DNA of 64,000 bases from an uncultured Bacteroidota bacterium (GTDB taxonomy: Bacteria > Bacteroidota > Bacteroidia > Bacteroidales > P3). The stretch is taken from the NCBI GenBank assembly GCA_902793295.1, contig CADBDA010000001.1:1-64000 (forward strand), read 5' to 3'. The notes beneath the pieces were generated by a model. It was not told the DNA's origin, made no database searches, and was given only the letters and a program-made list of their open reading frames with translations. How positions within the stretch are numbered: position 1 is the first letter of the stretch; each line of letters opens with the position of its first letter. Shown one piece after another: positions 46,584-54,589 of this stretch. The position numbers and the translations under genes were made by a program.

Positions 46584-46767
46584 TGGGAGGAGGATTGTCT
46601 TTTATTGTTGCAGCGACTCACGCTCCTGGGGAAAGGTATGGGAATGATATTCCATCGACGTCTCTGCCAATGTTTCCAGCTGTTCGGTCAGAAGCCGCAC
46701 AACCTTCCAAGTCGAACCCGTAGGACTGAAATGATATGATTTGATTGTTATGGTTTGCGAGTAAATA

Positions 46768-48894
46768 TTAGATTTCTTCAAGACCCAATGACTTCATATA
46801 CTCATACGTTCCGTCGTAGAATTTCGGGAGGCGGGTGGGGTCTTCGGGGAAACCGTCCAAGCCTATGTTGCCGTTTCCAGAGGGGATGCAGATGACGATA
46901 CCCTGACGCGCCCGAGTCAGAAGGACGCGATAGGCGTTGAGCATATATTTTCTGTTTTCTTCGTTGTTTTCAGGATTCCACTTGTTTTTGCCGTTGAATT
47001 TGTAGTAGGCCCAACTGCCGTTCTCGCAGCGCATGTCGGCATCCCACAGGATACAAGCGTAATCAAGTTCCAATCCCTGTACTTGGATTTCGGTGGCCGC
47101 ATCTTCCAGGTAGTTCGACGAGCGGATGTCGGTTTTGTCTTCGAGGAACCAGTGGACGGCATTCTCATCACCCTGTCCCAGTATGTGTACTGCCAGCGGT
47201 TTGAAGCGAGCTGCCACTTTGGTCACCAGCACGCCTGTCTGCTGGCTGCCGCGAGCCTGTTTGCGAAGCCAGGCGCGGGCTTTCTCCATATCGCGGGTAA
47301 GCATGATGGGATAGCCCTTCTGTTGGACGTCCCTGTAGAGCGATGATGCATCGGGAGCGAACGACAGTAGCGAATGGACGAAAGCCGACAGTGTCTCTGC
47401 ACGGAACGACCGAAGGCTGACGGCCAGATGCAGGCTGTCGGAGTAGGTCACCTTGTCGTTCGTCTTCAGCAATTCATTCACCCGGCCTTCGGCATATTCC
47501 GGTTCTGTCAGTTTGTTTGAGATATACACATCCCAATGCTTGAAGCGGTTGTTCAGGGCGTTGATCCATTCTGCGATGCCAGCTTCGCCGGTGTTGATTT
47601 CCTGTCCACCACCCACAAGGCAGATGATGACAGCCCAGTCTTCGCGCTGGTCGAGTGACCAAATCAGAAATTCAGCTTCTGACATCGGGAAATTGGGCAC
47701 CTTCAGTTTGTTGCCATACGTGCCACCACGTTTCAGGTAGTCGGCGATGCGTTTGTGAGTCCAGCTGCGTTGCGCCTCGTCGAAGATGGCCACGTGTTCC
47801 ACTTCACCATAACCTGTAGCTTCAAGTCGGACAGCCTTTTCGGGATCAATTTCCACAATGCCGTTCTCCACAGGATTCTTTATCTTGGCCAGCATATTGT
47901 CGCGATAGCGATGGATGATCTGTATGAACTCGCTGACTTCGCGTCGCGATTCGGACATATTCTTCCGTTCTCCGTTGGCTGAGCATTTTTTTTGGTTGTC
48001 TCTGGCCAAAGCCTCCGTCAGTACTGCCACCAAAGGCCCATTGCCCGACAGGTAGACGGCACCGTTTTCTTTGTCACGCTCCCCGTCCTTATAGGTCTGT
48101 TTGATGGCCACATCGAGACCCACAAGAGTCTTCCCGGCACCAGGGACACCCGTGACAAAACAGATGCTCTTTTTGCGTTTTTCTTTGCTGTTTTGGATGA
48201 CTTCAAGGATATAGTTGGTGGTTCGGTCGGTCGACACCTTGTCCGCCTCATGGCGTGTGATGTCCTCTACCGAGTGATTTTCAAACAGGGTCCTTGCAGC
48301 CTCGATGATGGTGGGTGTGGGAGCATAGGGGCTGATGAGCCAGTTGTCGATTGTCTCGTCGTTGCGATCGGCTCCAGCATGTTCCAGCACCTTTGTGATC
48401 AGTTTTTGCAGATGCTCTTCACCCGTAATCATCGGGTTGTATATGTCGTCATTGTATACCGACGGCTGAAATACCGTTGAGTGATTCTTGTACTTCGTCG
48501 GAATCAAAATCGGCACAATCTTCCTGTCGTGACTGAAGAGGTGGAAGTTTTTCAAATCCAGTGCATAATCCATCACCTGCTCTATGCCGGCCTGAAACTC
48601 CTCTTTCTTGCCCACTTTGAATTCGAGGCAGAAGATGATACCCCGAAGCAGTAGCACGATATCGATACGCTTTCCCAGGCGGGGAATGTCGTATTCAAAG
48701 ACAATCTGTCCTTTTTCGTCACCCCAAGGTCCGAGCACCTGTTGCATGAGCGTAATTTCGCCCATCCAAGCCTCATCGGTTGTGGTGAGGGATTCTCCGT
48801 GATAGTTGTTGTGTAGCGTTCCCAGCACCGACAGGGGATCTTGATGCAGAAAATCATAGAAGGTGGCTGAATATAGGCAACGGTTTGAGGGCAT
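46768..48894 (-). CDS. PD-(D/E)XK nuclease-like / DUF2075 helicase-like ATPase
   Basis: 708 residues. Residues 60-110 have a PD-(D/E)XK-like core: RIDIVLL...FCLEFKVGK, with Asp78, Glu91 and Lys93 correctly spaced. An SF1-like ATPase of the DUF2075 (Schlafen group 3-type) family follows: Walker A VTGVPGAGKTLVG near 250, Walker B VAIFDEAQR near 368, and near the end VQGLELDYACILWD and NAYRVLLTRARQGIVI. Likely a nucleic-acid-dependent nuclease-ATPase. It follows the RecQ fusion gene by 9 bp in the same operon. GC content is visibly lower than in nearby genes, as in its partner. Confidence 0.8.
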   Translation of the reverse strand: MPSNRCLYSATFYDFLHQDPLSVLGTLHNNYHGESLTTTDEAWMGEITLMQQVLGPWGDEKGQIVFEYDIPRLGKRIDIVLLLRGIIFCLEFKVGKKEEFQAGIEQVMDYALDLKNFHLFSHDRKIVPILIPTKYKNHSTVFQPSVYNDDIYNPMITGEEHLQKLITKVLEHAGADRNDETIDNWLISPYAPTPTIIEAARTLFENHSVEDITRHEADKVSTDRTTNYILEVIQNSKEKRKKSICFVTGVPGAGKTLVGLDVAIKQTYKDGERDKENGAVYLSGNGPLVAVLTEALARDNQKKCSANGERKNMSESRREVSEFIQIIHRYRDNMLAKIKNPVENGIVEIDPEKAVRLEATGYGEVEHVAIFDEAQRSWTHKRIADYLKRGGTYGNKLKVPNFPMSEAEFLIWSLDQREDWAVIICLVGGGQEINTGEAGIAEWINALNNRFKHWDVYISNKLTEPEYAEGRVNELLKTNDKVTYSDSLHLAVSLRSFRAETLSAFVHSLLSFAPDASSLYRDVQQKGYPIMLTRDMEKARAWLRKQARGSQQTGVLVTKVAARFKPLAVHILGQGDENAVHWFLEDKTDIRSSNYLEDAATEIQVQGLELDYACILWDADMRCENGSWAYYKFNGKNKWNPENNEENRKYMLNAYRVLLTRARQGIVICIPSGNGNIGLDGFPEDPTRLPKFYDGTYEYMKSLGLEEI

Positions 48895-48903
48895 AGCTAT
48901 TGA

Positions 48904-51900
48904 TTAATTGGTGCTTATGTGATTGTCAATTTTTTTTTCGAGTACAAGATTTGCCAGACATACGGCGATCTCTGTTTTTTCCTCACGTGGTCGCCAGGCG
49001 ATGATGAAACTGGCTTCGGTGTCGGCGACTGAATAGTTTTTCGATTCTAGCTCTTTTATACGTTTGAGCATTTCGTTTGACAATCTGCCCAAACGAGTTC
49101 CATGCGACAAAATATAACCATCGGAGTATTCTAGTTTGTCGCCGCTTCGCAGGCGAAGAATCTGTTCTTTATGGTCTTTGAAGTAGTCGAGAAACACGTC
49201 GTGCATAGACAATGAGATGACGAGAGCAGGTTGTTTGGAGAGGAAAGAGGTGTTATTGTAGATGTGGAGGTGATGTTTTGCCCGAGTGATGCCAACGTAT
49301 ACGGCCCGAAGTTTCTCGATGTCAAGCTGCTGGATTTCGCCTAAAAGGAGGTGGACGGTATCGAACTCTCGACCTTTAGCTTTGTGAATAGTGCTGACGA
49401 ATACGGTATCCTTTTCTGTGGTAATGAAGTCCTCGATGCTTGAATCGATAGCAAATTCACGAAGATCACTTCGGTAAAAATCCTTGTGGGTGGCTTCAAA
49501 ATCGGCAAAGAATTGTTTCAATGCCATCAGGCATTTGCTTGTGGCGTAGGTTTCTTCTGTACGCTGCTTGGCTTCTTCCCATATTTCCCTTCTGATGCTT
49601 CCATCGGTGGTATCGCCCAGTTGCTTGAAGAAATAGCGTACTTCTGCCAGGTTAATGAAACGGAAGGAGTCGGTGGCTTGGATCATCCTTACATGTTTGC
49701 CTTGAAGTCTGAGCAGATGAGCTACTTGGAGTGTCTGTTCGTTGGTGGTGGTGAGGAAAGCGGTGGTTCCAATATAATTAGAATCTTGTATCAGTGTGCT
49801 GTAATTGGCAGATGTGTTGACGATTCCTTGATAATTGGAGACAGATTCGATGGGGGTCTTCTTCATTCGCCCAGAAATCTTCTGTGCAAATTGATTGGCG
49901 TATGCTACAATGCTATGGTCAGATCGGTAATTGTCAATGAGTTCGTACAGCGTGGCTTGATAGTCGGTGATGAGTGAACGCATATGGGCGGAGTCGCTGC
50001 CGCGAAAGGCGTAGATGTTCTGGTCGTCGTCGCCGACGGCTATTACACGCATTTCTTCGTTCCGATTCATTAGTGCCTTTACCAGCTTGAAATCATTCTC
50101 ATCCATATCCTGTGCTTCGTCGATGACTAGCACGCTTTTGGCTATTTTGCTTTCCTCGACTTCTCCGTTTTCTATCATCTCGGCCGCGCGGTTAACGACA
50201 TTTTTGGCCTCTTCGAGAGAACCGTTTCGTCCAATCAAGTCAAAACTGTAGGAATGGAAGGTCTTTATGTCGACAAAATGAGCTGCATTGCCGACCAGTT
50301 CAATCAGCCTTTTTTTGAACTCTGTTGCTGCAGCGCGAGAGAAGGTGAGCATCAGCAGTTGCTCGTGTTTGACATCTTCCATGAGCAGCAACGACGCTAG
50401 TTTGTGGACTAGTACGCGTGTTTTGCCGCTTCCTGGGCCTGCTGCGACAACGATGTATTTTGACTGCTTGTCGTCGATGATTTCGCGTTGACGAGGGCTG
50501 AGGGAACCAAAAATTTGCTGATACTTGGCGGGAGTAATGTTTTTTGTTATTTGTGTTCGACGTTCACCCTTGAAGTATTTGTTGATAAACAACTTATAAT
50601 CCATCAAAAAGTAATCTCTCACAAATTGCATTGCTTTATCGTAGTCCCTTACCATCATATTAGCGTATTCGCCGACAATATGAATCTGCTGAATACGTTG
50701 CTTGTAGAATTCGTCCAACAGTCGGTATTGTTCTTTCCCGTATCTTCTCGTGCGGTCCACTTTACGGTGGAGCTGCATGGTGTTGTATACTACCATGAAA
50801 CCGCCTTCGATTTTTAGAAGTCCTGCTTTGCTGAGATACAGTAGCGCCTCTTCCATATCGCCCAGGCTTGCTTTGTCAGAGGAAATAAAGGCGCTTGTTT
50901 GGCGTTTGGTGTTGTAGTTGGTAAGTAACTCGACCATAGAGAAGGTTATCATCTTGTCATCGGCTGATGCGGTAAGCTCTTTCGAGACGTATCTGCATAT
51001 GTCAGATCTTCGGTTGAATCGTTGCACTGTCGTTTTCCTATCCACTTCGAGCCGTAAGTTGACGCTTCCATTGGCGCTGTGTTCTTCTTTTTTCAGGTAA
51101 CCTTTGATAAGCAGGAAATGGAAAAGCATTCGCAATGTTTTCACGGTACACCGTTGATGACCGGCCTGTTGAGCTTCTGCATTCAGCTGCTTGTAGTTGA
51201 AGGTGGTTGAGTCCGTGTTGATTTTTTCTAAGATGAACTGTTCGAGACGTAGTATTTCCTCCAAACTGCGAGTGATGTTTGCTCGATCGATAAAAGCTTG
51301 CATATCCTGTGTGTCGGCCAACAAACCTTCTTGACGCATCAAATTGATGTTGCGCACCACTGCCTCTTTTTTCATGCCGAGAATGTCTGCCAGATAGTCG
51401 ACTCGGCTTTCCGCTTCTGCTTCCCGGCCGTCGGCGGTGGCGCGACTGCTGATGAGAGAGTGGATGATACGTGCTGCCTCCTCGCGAGTTATGTCATCGA
51501 AAAGTGTGGAATCGTTAAGTCGCTGGCGCGCTTCTTCCATTGAACGCACTTTGATACCTGTGGCAAAGATACGTGGAGCATTGCTTCCTCTGCTGATAAA
51601 ACCAGCCTGTTCCAGAGCAGTAATGGCTCCTCGTACTCGCGTTTCAATATCATTGCCGTCATCGTCGTTCCATCCGGCTTGACGCGCAACTTCCAATGGA
51701 GAACAACTCACTTTATCGTGCTTGGCGGTCAGTTCTTTGATGGCCTTCCATACTTGCTGTATTTCGCTGATGGAAAGTTTTGTTTGGTTGAGGAGTATGA
51801 AATGCTTGTCGAGGTCGCTGTCGTCGAAGAGGACATAGCAGTCGGCCTCCATTTGAGGATCACGACCGGCTCGTCCAGCCTCCTGTATATAGTTTTCGAG

Positions 51901-53589
51901 AGAGTCGCTGATATCATAGTGAACCACCAGTCCTACGTCTTTTTTGTCCACACCCATGCCGAAGGCAGATGTTGCCACAATTACCTGAGCGAGTCCGTTC
52001 ATAAAAGCATTCTGGTTTGTCACTTTTTCTGAAGCGTCCATTTTGCCGTTGAAAGGTAGCGCTCGAATACCATCACGTTTCAGCCGGTCAGCCAGAACGA
52101 TAGTGCGACGGGTTCGTGCAACGTAAATGATGGTCGGACAACGATGCCCAAGAATAAGGTTGCGGAGTTGGGTGTATTTTTCATCCGCTGTTTCGGCGTG
52201 CAGCACCGAATATCGAAGGTTCTGACGCTCGGCATTGGATGCAAAGACTTTCAGCGTGATATTCAGTTTTTGCTGGAAATAGTCACAAATGTCAGAAACG
52301 ACCTTCTGCTTTGCGGTGGCGGTGAAACAGCTTACAGCGATAGGTTGGCTTAGCTGTTTCTTTTCTTGTAGGCTTTTGATGAAGTCACCAATGTAAAGGT
52401 AGTCGGTTCGAAAGTCTTGACCCCAAGCCGAGAAACAGTGAGCCTCATCGATCACGAAACGTACGACATTGCGGCTTAGGAGCAGACGCTCGATGGTCTT
52501 GCTGCGAAGCATTTCGGGAGCAATATAGAGCAGGTTTGCAGTGCCTTCGGCCACTTGATCGATGACAGTGGCACGCTCTATGGGGTCAAGAAGACCATTG
52601 ATAGTGACAGCATCGCTGATACCTCTTTCGGCAAGATTGTCCACCTGGTCTTTCATGAGACTTTGCAAAGGTGAAATGACCACGGTCAGTCCGTGAATGT
52701 TCCGACCGGACATTAACGCCGGTAATTGAAAAGTCAGACTTTTCCCACCACCTGTTGGAAAAATGGTCAGAATGGATTCTCCTCGAATTGCAGCTTCAAC
52801 TGCGTGTTGCTGCATCGGTTCGCCGTCAAATAATCGGAATGCGTCGTATCCGAAAAAATCTTTCAAGCCGGTGTGGGCATCCAGTCGGTGTTTGCAATAC
52901 TCGCATTTGTCGCATGGAGTATTACACAGGAATGTCATTACATTGTTCACCTTCGGGTAGTTGCGTAATACCCAGGCCGGTGTTAAAGATTGAAGGTCAT
53001 CGGCACCTATCACAGCCAAAGCGAAAGCCAGTTCGATGGGATAGCGTCTTGCGACGGCCTCAATGTTGGCATTGGTGCATATTTTTCCGGAGAATTCCTC
53101 GCGTATCAGCGTGGAGACGTATCCTAATCCGTTGATGCCGTCGTTGCCAATCCATTCAAAAAAACCGCGAAATTCATTTGTGTTTTTCAGCAGTGCACGG
53201 TATATCATTTGCCGTTTTGCTGGTAATGATTTCCATGCCTCCACTTCATCAAAGAAGAGATTCTGGGCTTTTTTTGCGTCATTGACAGGGTTGTTCAGTT
53301 CATCTACCTGCAGCTTGTCGTCCTTCACTAATCGATGATAAGGCTTGCGTGGGAACAGAAGAGGAGATAAGGGTAATGTATCAATTACAGTGTATGAGTC
53401 CTGTAAATGAATATATTTCAAATCGTGATTGATAATGTTATGACCACACAAGGTGTCGCACATCGACACAAAATCTTCAAATTCACGTGCCGATTGTGTA
53501 TGCAATATGGCTCCGTCTGCTCGCACAGCTCCATAATCTTGCACTTTTTGGCTGTCGATCCCAACTTCTGTGTCGATAAAAACTATCAT
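48904..53589 (-). CDS. DnaQ-like exonuclease / RecQ helicase / UvrD helicase triple fusion
   Basis: 1,561 residues. Residues 1-115 look like a DEDD exonuclease (FIDTE with Asp6 and Glu8; GHNIINHD, 49-56; NNPVNDAKKA, 99-108, where the usual His is Asn). A cysteine cluster CNTPCDKCEYC (222-232) precedes the RecQ helicase: Walker A FPTGGGKS (277-284), VIDEAHCFSAWGQDFR near 381 and a helicase C-domain with GRAGRDPQ. The last third is an SF1 UvrD-type helicase: VAAGPGSGKT near 1,050, LVIDEAQDMDE, STIHKAKGREFDTV and VGITRAKHHLHIY. Such fusions are known in Bacteroidota, with roles in repair or defence not settled. AT-rich compared with flanks. First gene of a two-gene operon. Confidence 0.85.
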   Translation of the reverse strand: MIVFIDTEVGIDSQKVQDYGAVRADGAILHTQSAREFEDFVSMCDTLCGHNIINHDLKYIHLQDSYTVIDTLPLSPLLFPRKPYHRLVKDDKLQVDELNNPVNDAKKAQNLFFDEVEAWKSLPAKRQMIYRALLKNTNEFRGFFEWIGNDGINGLGYVSTLIREEFSGKICTNANIEAVARRYPIELAFALAVIGADDLQSLTPAWVLRNYPKVNNVMTFLCNTPCDKCEYCKHRLDAHTGLKDFFGYDAFRLFDGEPMQQHAVEAAIRGESILTIFPTGGGKSLTFQLPALMSGRNIHGLTVVISPLQSLMKDQVDNLAERGISDAVTINGLLDPIERATVIDQVAEGTANLLYIAPEMLRSKTIERLLLSRNVVRFVIDEAHCFSAWGQDFRTDYLYIGDFIKSLQEKKQLSQPIAVSCFTATAKQKVVSDICDYFQQKLNITLKVFASNAERQNLRYSVLHAETADEKYTQLRNLILGHRCPTIIYVARTRRTIVLADRLKRDGIRALPFNGKMDASEKVTNQNAFMNGLAQVIVATSAFGMGVDKKDVGLVVHYDISDSLENYIQEAGRAGRDPQMEADCYVLFDDSDLDKHFILLNQTKLSISEIQQVWKAIKELTAKHDKVSCSPLEVARQAGWNDDDGNDIETRVRGAITALEQAGFISRGSNAPRIFATGIKVRSMEEARQRLNDSTLFDDITREEAARIIHSLISSRATADGREAEAESRVDYLADILGMKKEAVVRNINLMRQEGLLADTQDMQAFIDRANITRSLEEILRLEQFILEKINTDSTTFNYKQLNAEAQQAGHQRCTVKTLRMLFHFLLIKGYLKKEEHSANGSVNLRLEVDRKTTVQRFNRRSDICRYVSKELTASADDKMITFSMVELLTNYNTKRQTSAFISSDKASLGDMEEALLYLSKAGLLKIEGGFMVVYNTMQLHRKVDRTRRYGKEQYRLLDEFYKQRIQQIHIVGEYANMMVRDYDKAMQFVRDYFLMDYKLFINKYFKGERRTQITKNITPAKYQQIFGSLSPRQREIIDDKQSKYIVVAAGPGSGKTRVLVHKLASLLLMEDVKHEQLLMLTFSRAAATEFKKRLIELVGNAAHFVDIKTFHSYSFDLIGRNGSLEEAKNVVNRAAEMIENGEVEESKIAKSVLVIDEAQDMDENDFKLVKALMNRNEEMRVIAVGDDDQNIYAFRGSDSAHMRSLITDYQATLYELIDNYRSDHSIVAYANQFAQKISGRMKKTPIESVSNYQGIVNTSANYSTLIQDSNYIGTTAFLTTTNEQTLQVAHLLRLQGKHVRMIQATDSFRFINLAEVRYFFKQLGDTTDGSIRREIWEEAKQRTEETYATSKCLMALKQFFADFEATHKDFYRSDLREFAIDSSIEDFITTEKDTVFVSTIHKAKGREFDTVHLLLGEIQQLDIEKLRAVYVGITRAKHHLHIYNNTSFLSKQPALVISLSMHDVFLDYFKDHKEQILRLRSGDKLEYSDGYILSHGTRLGRLSNEMLKRIKELESKNYSVADTEASFIIAWRPREEKTEIAVCLANLVLEKKIDNHISTN

Positions 53590-53748
53590 AACATTATGCT
53601 TTGTTCAAGCCTTGTGATTGGTTGTGTTTATGGTTGGTAAATGGGTGAAATTTTGCTTCTTGTATTTGCGTGTGCTGCTATTTGAATTGCTGTGATTATT
53701 GTTTTTACCAATTGATTTGCTGAATCTGTTGGATGACAGATTCAAGTG

Positions 53749-53779
53749 CAAAATTACGTAATTTTTTTGATATGGCAAA
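53749..53779 (-). promoter_or_regulatory. promoter of the recQ-fusion operon
   Basis: Minus-strand TAATTTTG (53749-53756) with TTTG 19 bp upstream (53776-53779), a full match to the Bacteroidota consensus. The leader is about 155 nt. Confidence 0.75.
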
Positions 53780-53790
53780 CGGTTGTTTTT

Positions 53791-53811
53791 GGGGTGGGGA
53801 TTGGGGTGGGG
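53791..53811 (+). other. G-quadruplex motif (four G4 runs)
   Basis: GGGG-T-GGGG-ATT-GGGG-T-GGGG on the plus strand: four runs of four G with loops of 1, 3 and 1 nt. It begins 12 bp upstream of the -33 box of the recQ-fusion promoter. Confidence 0.7.
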
Positions 53812-53959
53812 TGCCGTTGGTTGGGGCGTTGTGAAAGGGTGGGTCTTTGGTGGGTCTCTGGTGGTTCCCTTGTAGTGCATAGTGGGAGTTGAAGGAGGGG
53901 GAGATTTGATTTGGAGGGGGTTGATTTGGAATGGTGGTTTGGGATGGCGTATTTTGGAG

Positions 53960-54127
53960 GGGGAAATAGAAACTCGTAACTCGTAACTCGTAACATGCAA
54001 ATGAAAATGACATAAGAGAAAGTTCCTTTTATTAAATAATATATATAATATATAATATACCTTAATATAAAAAGGGAATTTTTTTATGTGAAAACAAATG
54101 CAAGATACGAGTTACGAGTTACGATCT
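53960..54127. repeat. foldback element with CTCGTAA heptad arms
   Basis: Left arm: three exact CTCGTAA units (53973-53993) then CATGCAAATGAAAATGACATAA. Right arm, inverted: ATACGAG, TTACGAG, TTACGAT (54105-54125) preceded by the complement of a closely similar spacer (ACATAA...TTTGCATTTG equivalents). The centre (about 54020-54080) is an imperfect A/T palindrome flanked by TTCC/GGGAA. The whole, about 153-168 bp, can fold into a single long hairpin, as a MITE-like or intergenic repeat would. No flanking target duplication was confirmed. Confidence 0.65.
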
Positions 54128-54264
54128 CGGGGAGTTGAGTGGTGGTAATTTGCTGTAGATGATTTTGTTGTATTTTTTTGCAGATTCGCATATCGTCTCA
54201 TGGGTCGTTTTTTTGTGGAGACTGGATTTTTGTTTTGTTGAGGTGCTTTTTTAGCGTTTTTTTC

Positions 54265-54357
54265 GGTTGAAAATGCCTTTTTTTTCGAGAAAAGGGGTGG
54301 AATTGGCGTGCTTTTAGGCTGAAAATACCCTTTTTGGGAGAGAAAAAGGTGAAATTG
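54265..54357. repeat. two degenerate direct repeats of about 41 bp
   Basis: 54265-54305 and 54317-54357 share GG(T/C)TGAAAAT(G/A)CC..TTTTT...GAGAAAA.GG(T)G(G/A)AATTG. They have no coding content and are probably remnants. Confidence 0.5.
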
Positions 54358-54422
54358 ATATTTCTTATTGATAATCAGTTTTTTGCTGGATGTTGAGGGC
54401 GGCGAAATATCGGTCGGCGGGA

Positions 54423-54473
54423 GGGGAAATTAGAAACTCGTAACTCGTAACTTGTATCTTGCAAATGAAAATG
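54423..54473 (+). repeat. second copy of the CTCGTAA arm
   Basis: GGGGAAAT-TAGAAACTCGTAA then CTCGTAA, CTTGTAT, CTTGCAAATGAAAATG: the same order and orientation as the left arm of the foldback element, including the GGGGAAAT before it. The matching right arm is not seen. Confidence 0.65.
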
Positions 54474-54474
54474 T

Positions 54475-54529
54475 ATTTCCCTGAAAAAGGTCGATTCATA
54501 TTGGAAGAATTGACTTTTTTCAGGGAAAT
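54475..54529. terminator. 23-bp hairpin, possible terminator or repeat
   Basis: ATTTCCCTGAAAAAGGTC (54475-54492) pairs with GACTTTTTTCAGGGAAAT (54512-54529) with one G-T pair, extended inward by GATTC/GAATT to a 9-nt loop. TTCAGGGAAAT is repeated directly at 54519 and 54534. It lies 3' of the T9SS-sorted gene on the minus strand, but lacks a clear U-run. Confidence 0.5.
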
Positions 54530-54589
54530 TATATTCAGGGAAATGAAGAAGGATGCTTTTGTGGCGAGAGGTGGGGGGGGTGAGTGGGG

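Larger units (their letters stand above)
53590..54589. other. 1-kb gene-free region upstream of the recQ fusion
   Basis: No plausible gene; frames here are low-complexity (G/T-rich 53780-53965, A/T-rich 54010-54080). It contains the recQ promoter, a G-quadruplex motif, a foldback element, a second arm copy, a hairpin and two degenerate direct repeats, listed separately. A G8 run lies at about 54573-54580. Confidence 0.8.

Noticed and set aside
53605..54000. 131-codon minus-strand frame starting in the foldback repeat
   Set aside because: Low-complexity proline/threonine-rich product from a G/T-rich tract; its N-terminus is the translated heptad repeat.
53960..54475. CRISPR-like repeats
   Set aside because: Units are 7 bp, back to back, in two orientations; there are no spacers of constant length and no cas genes.
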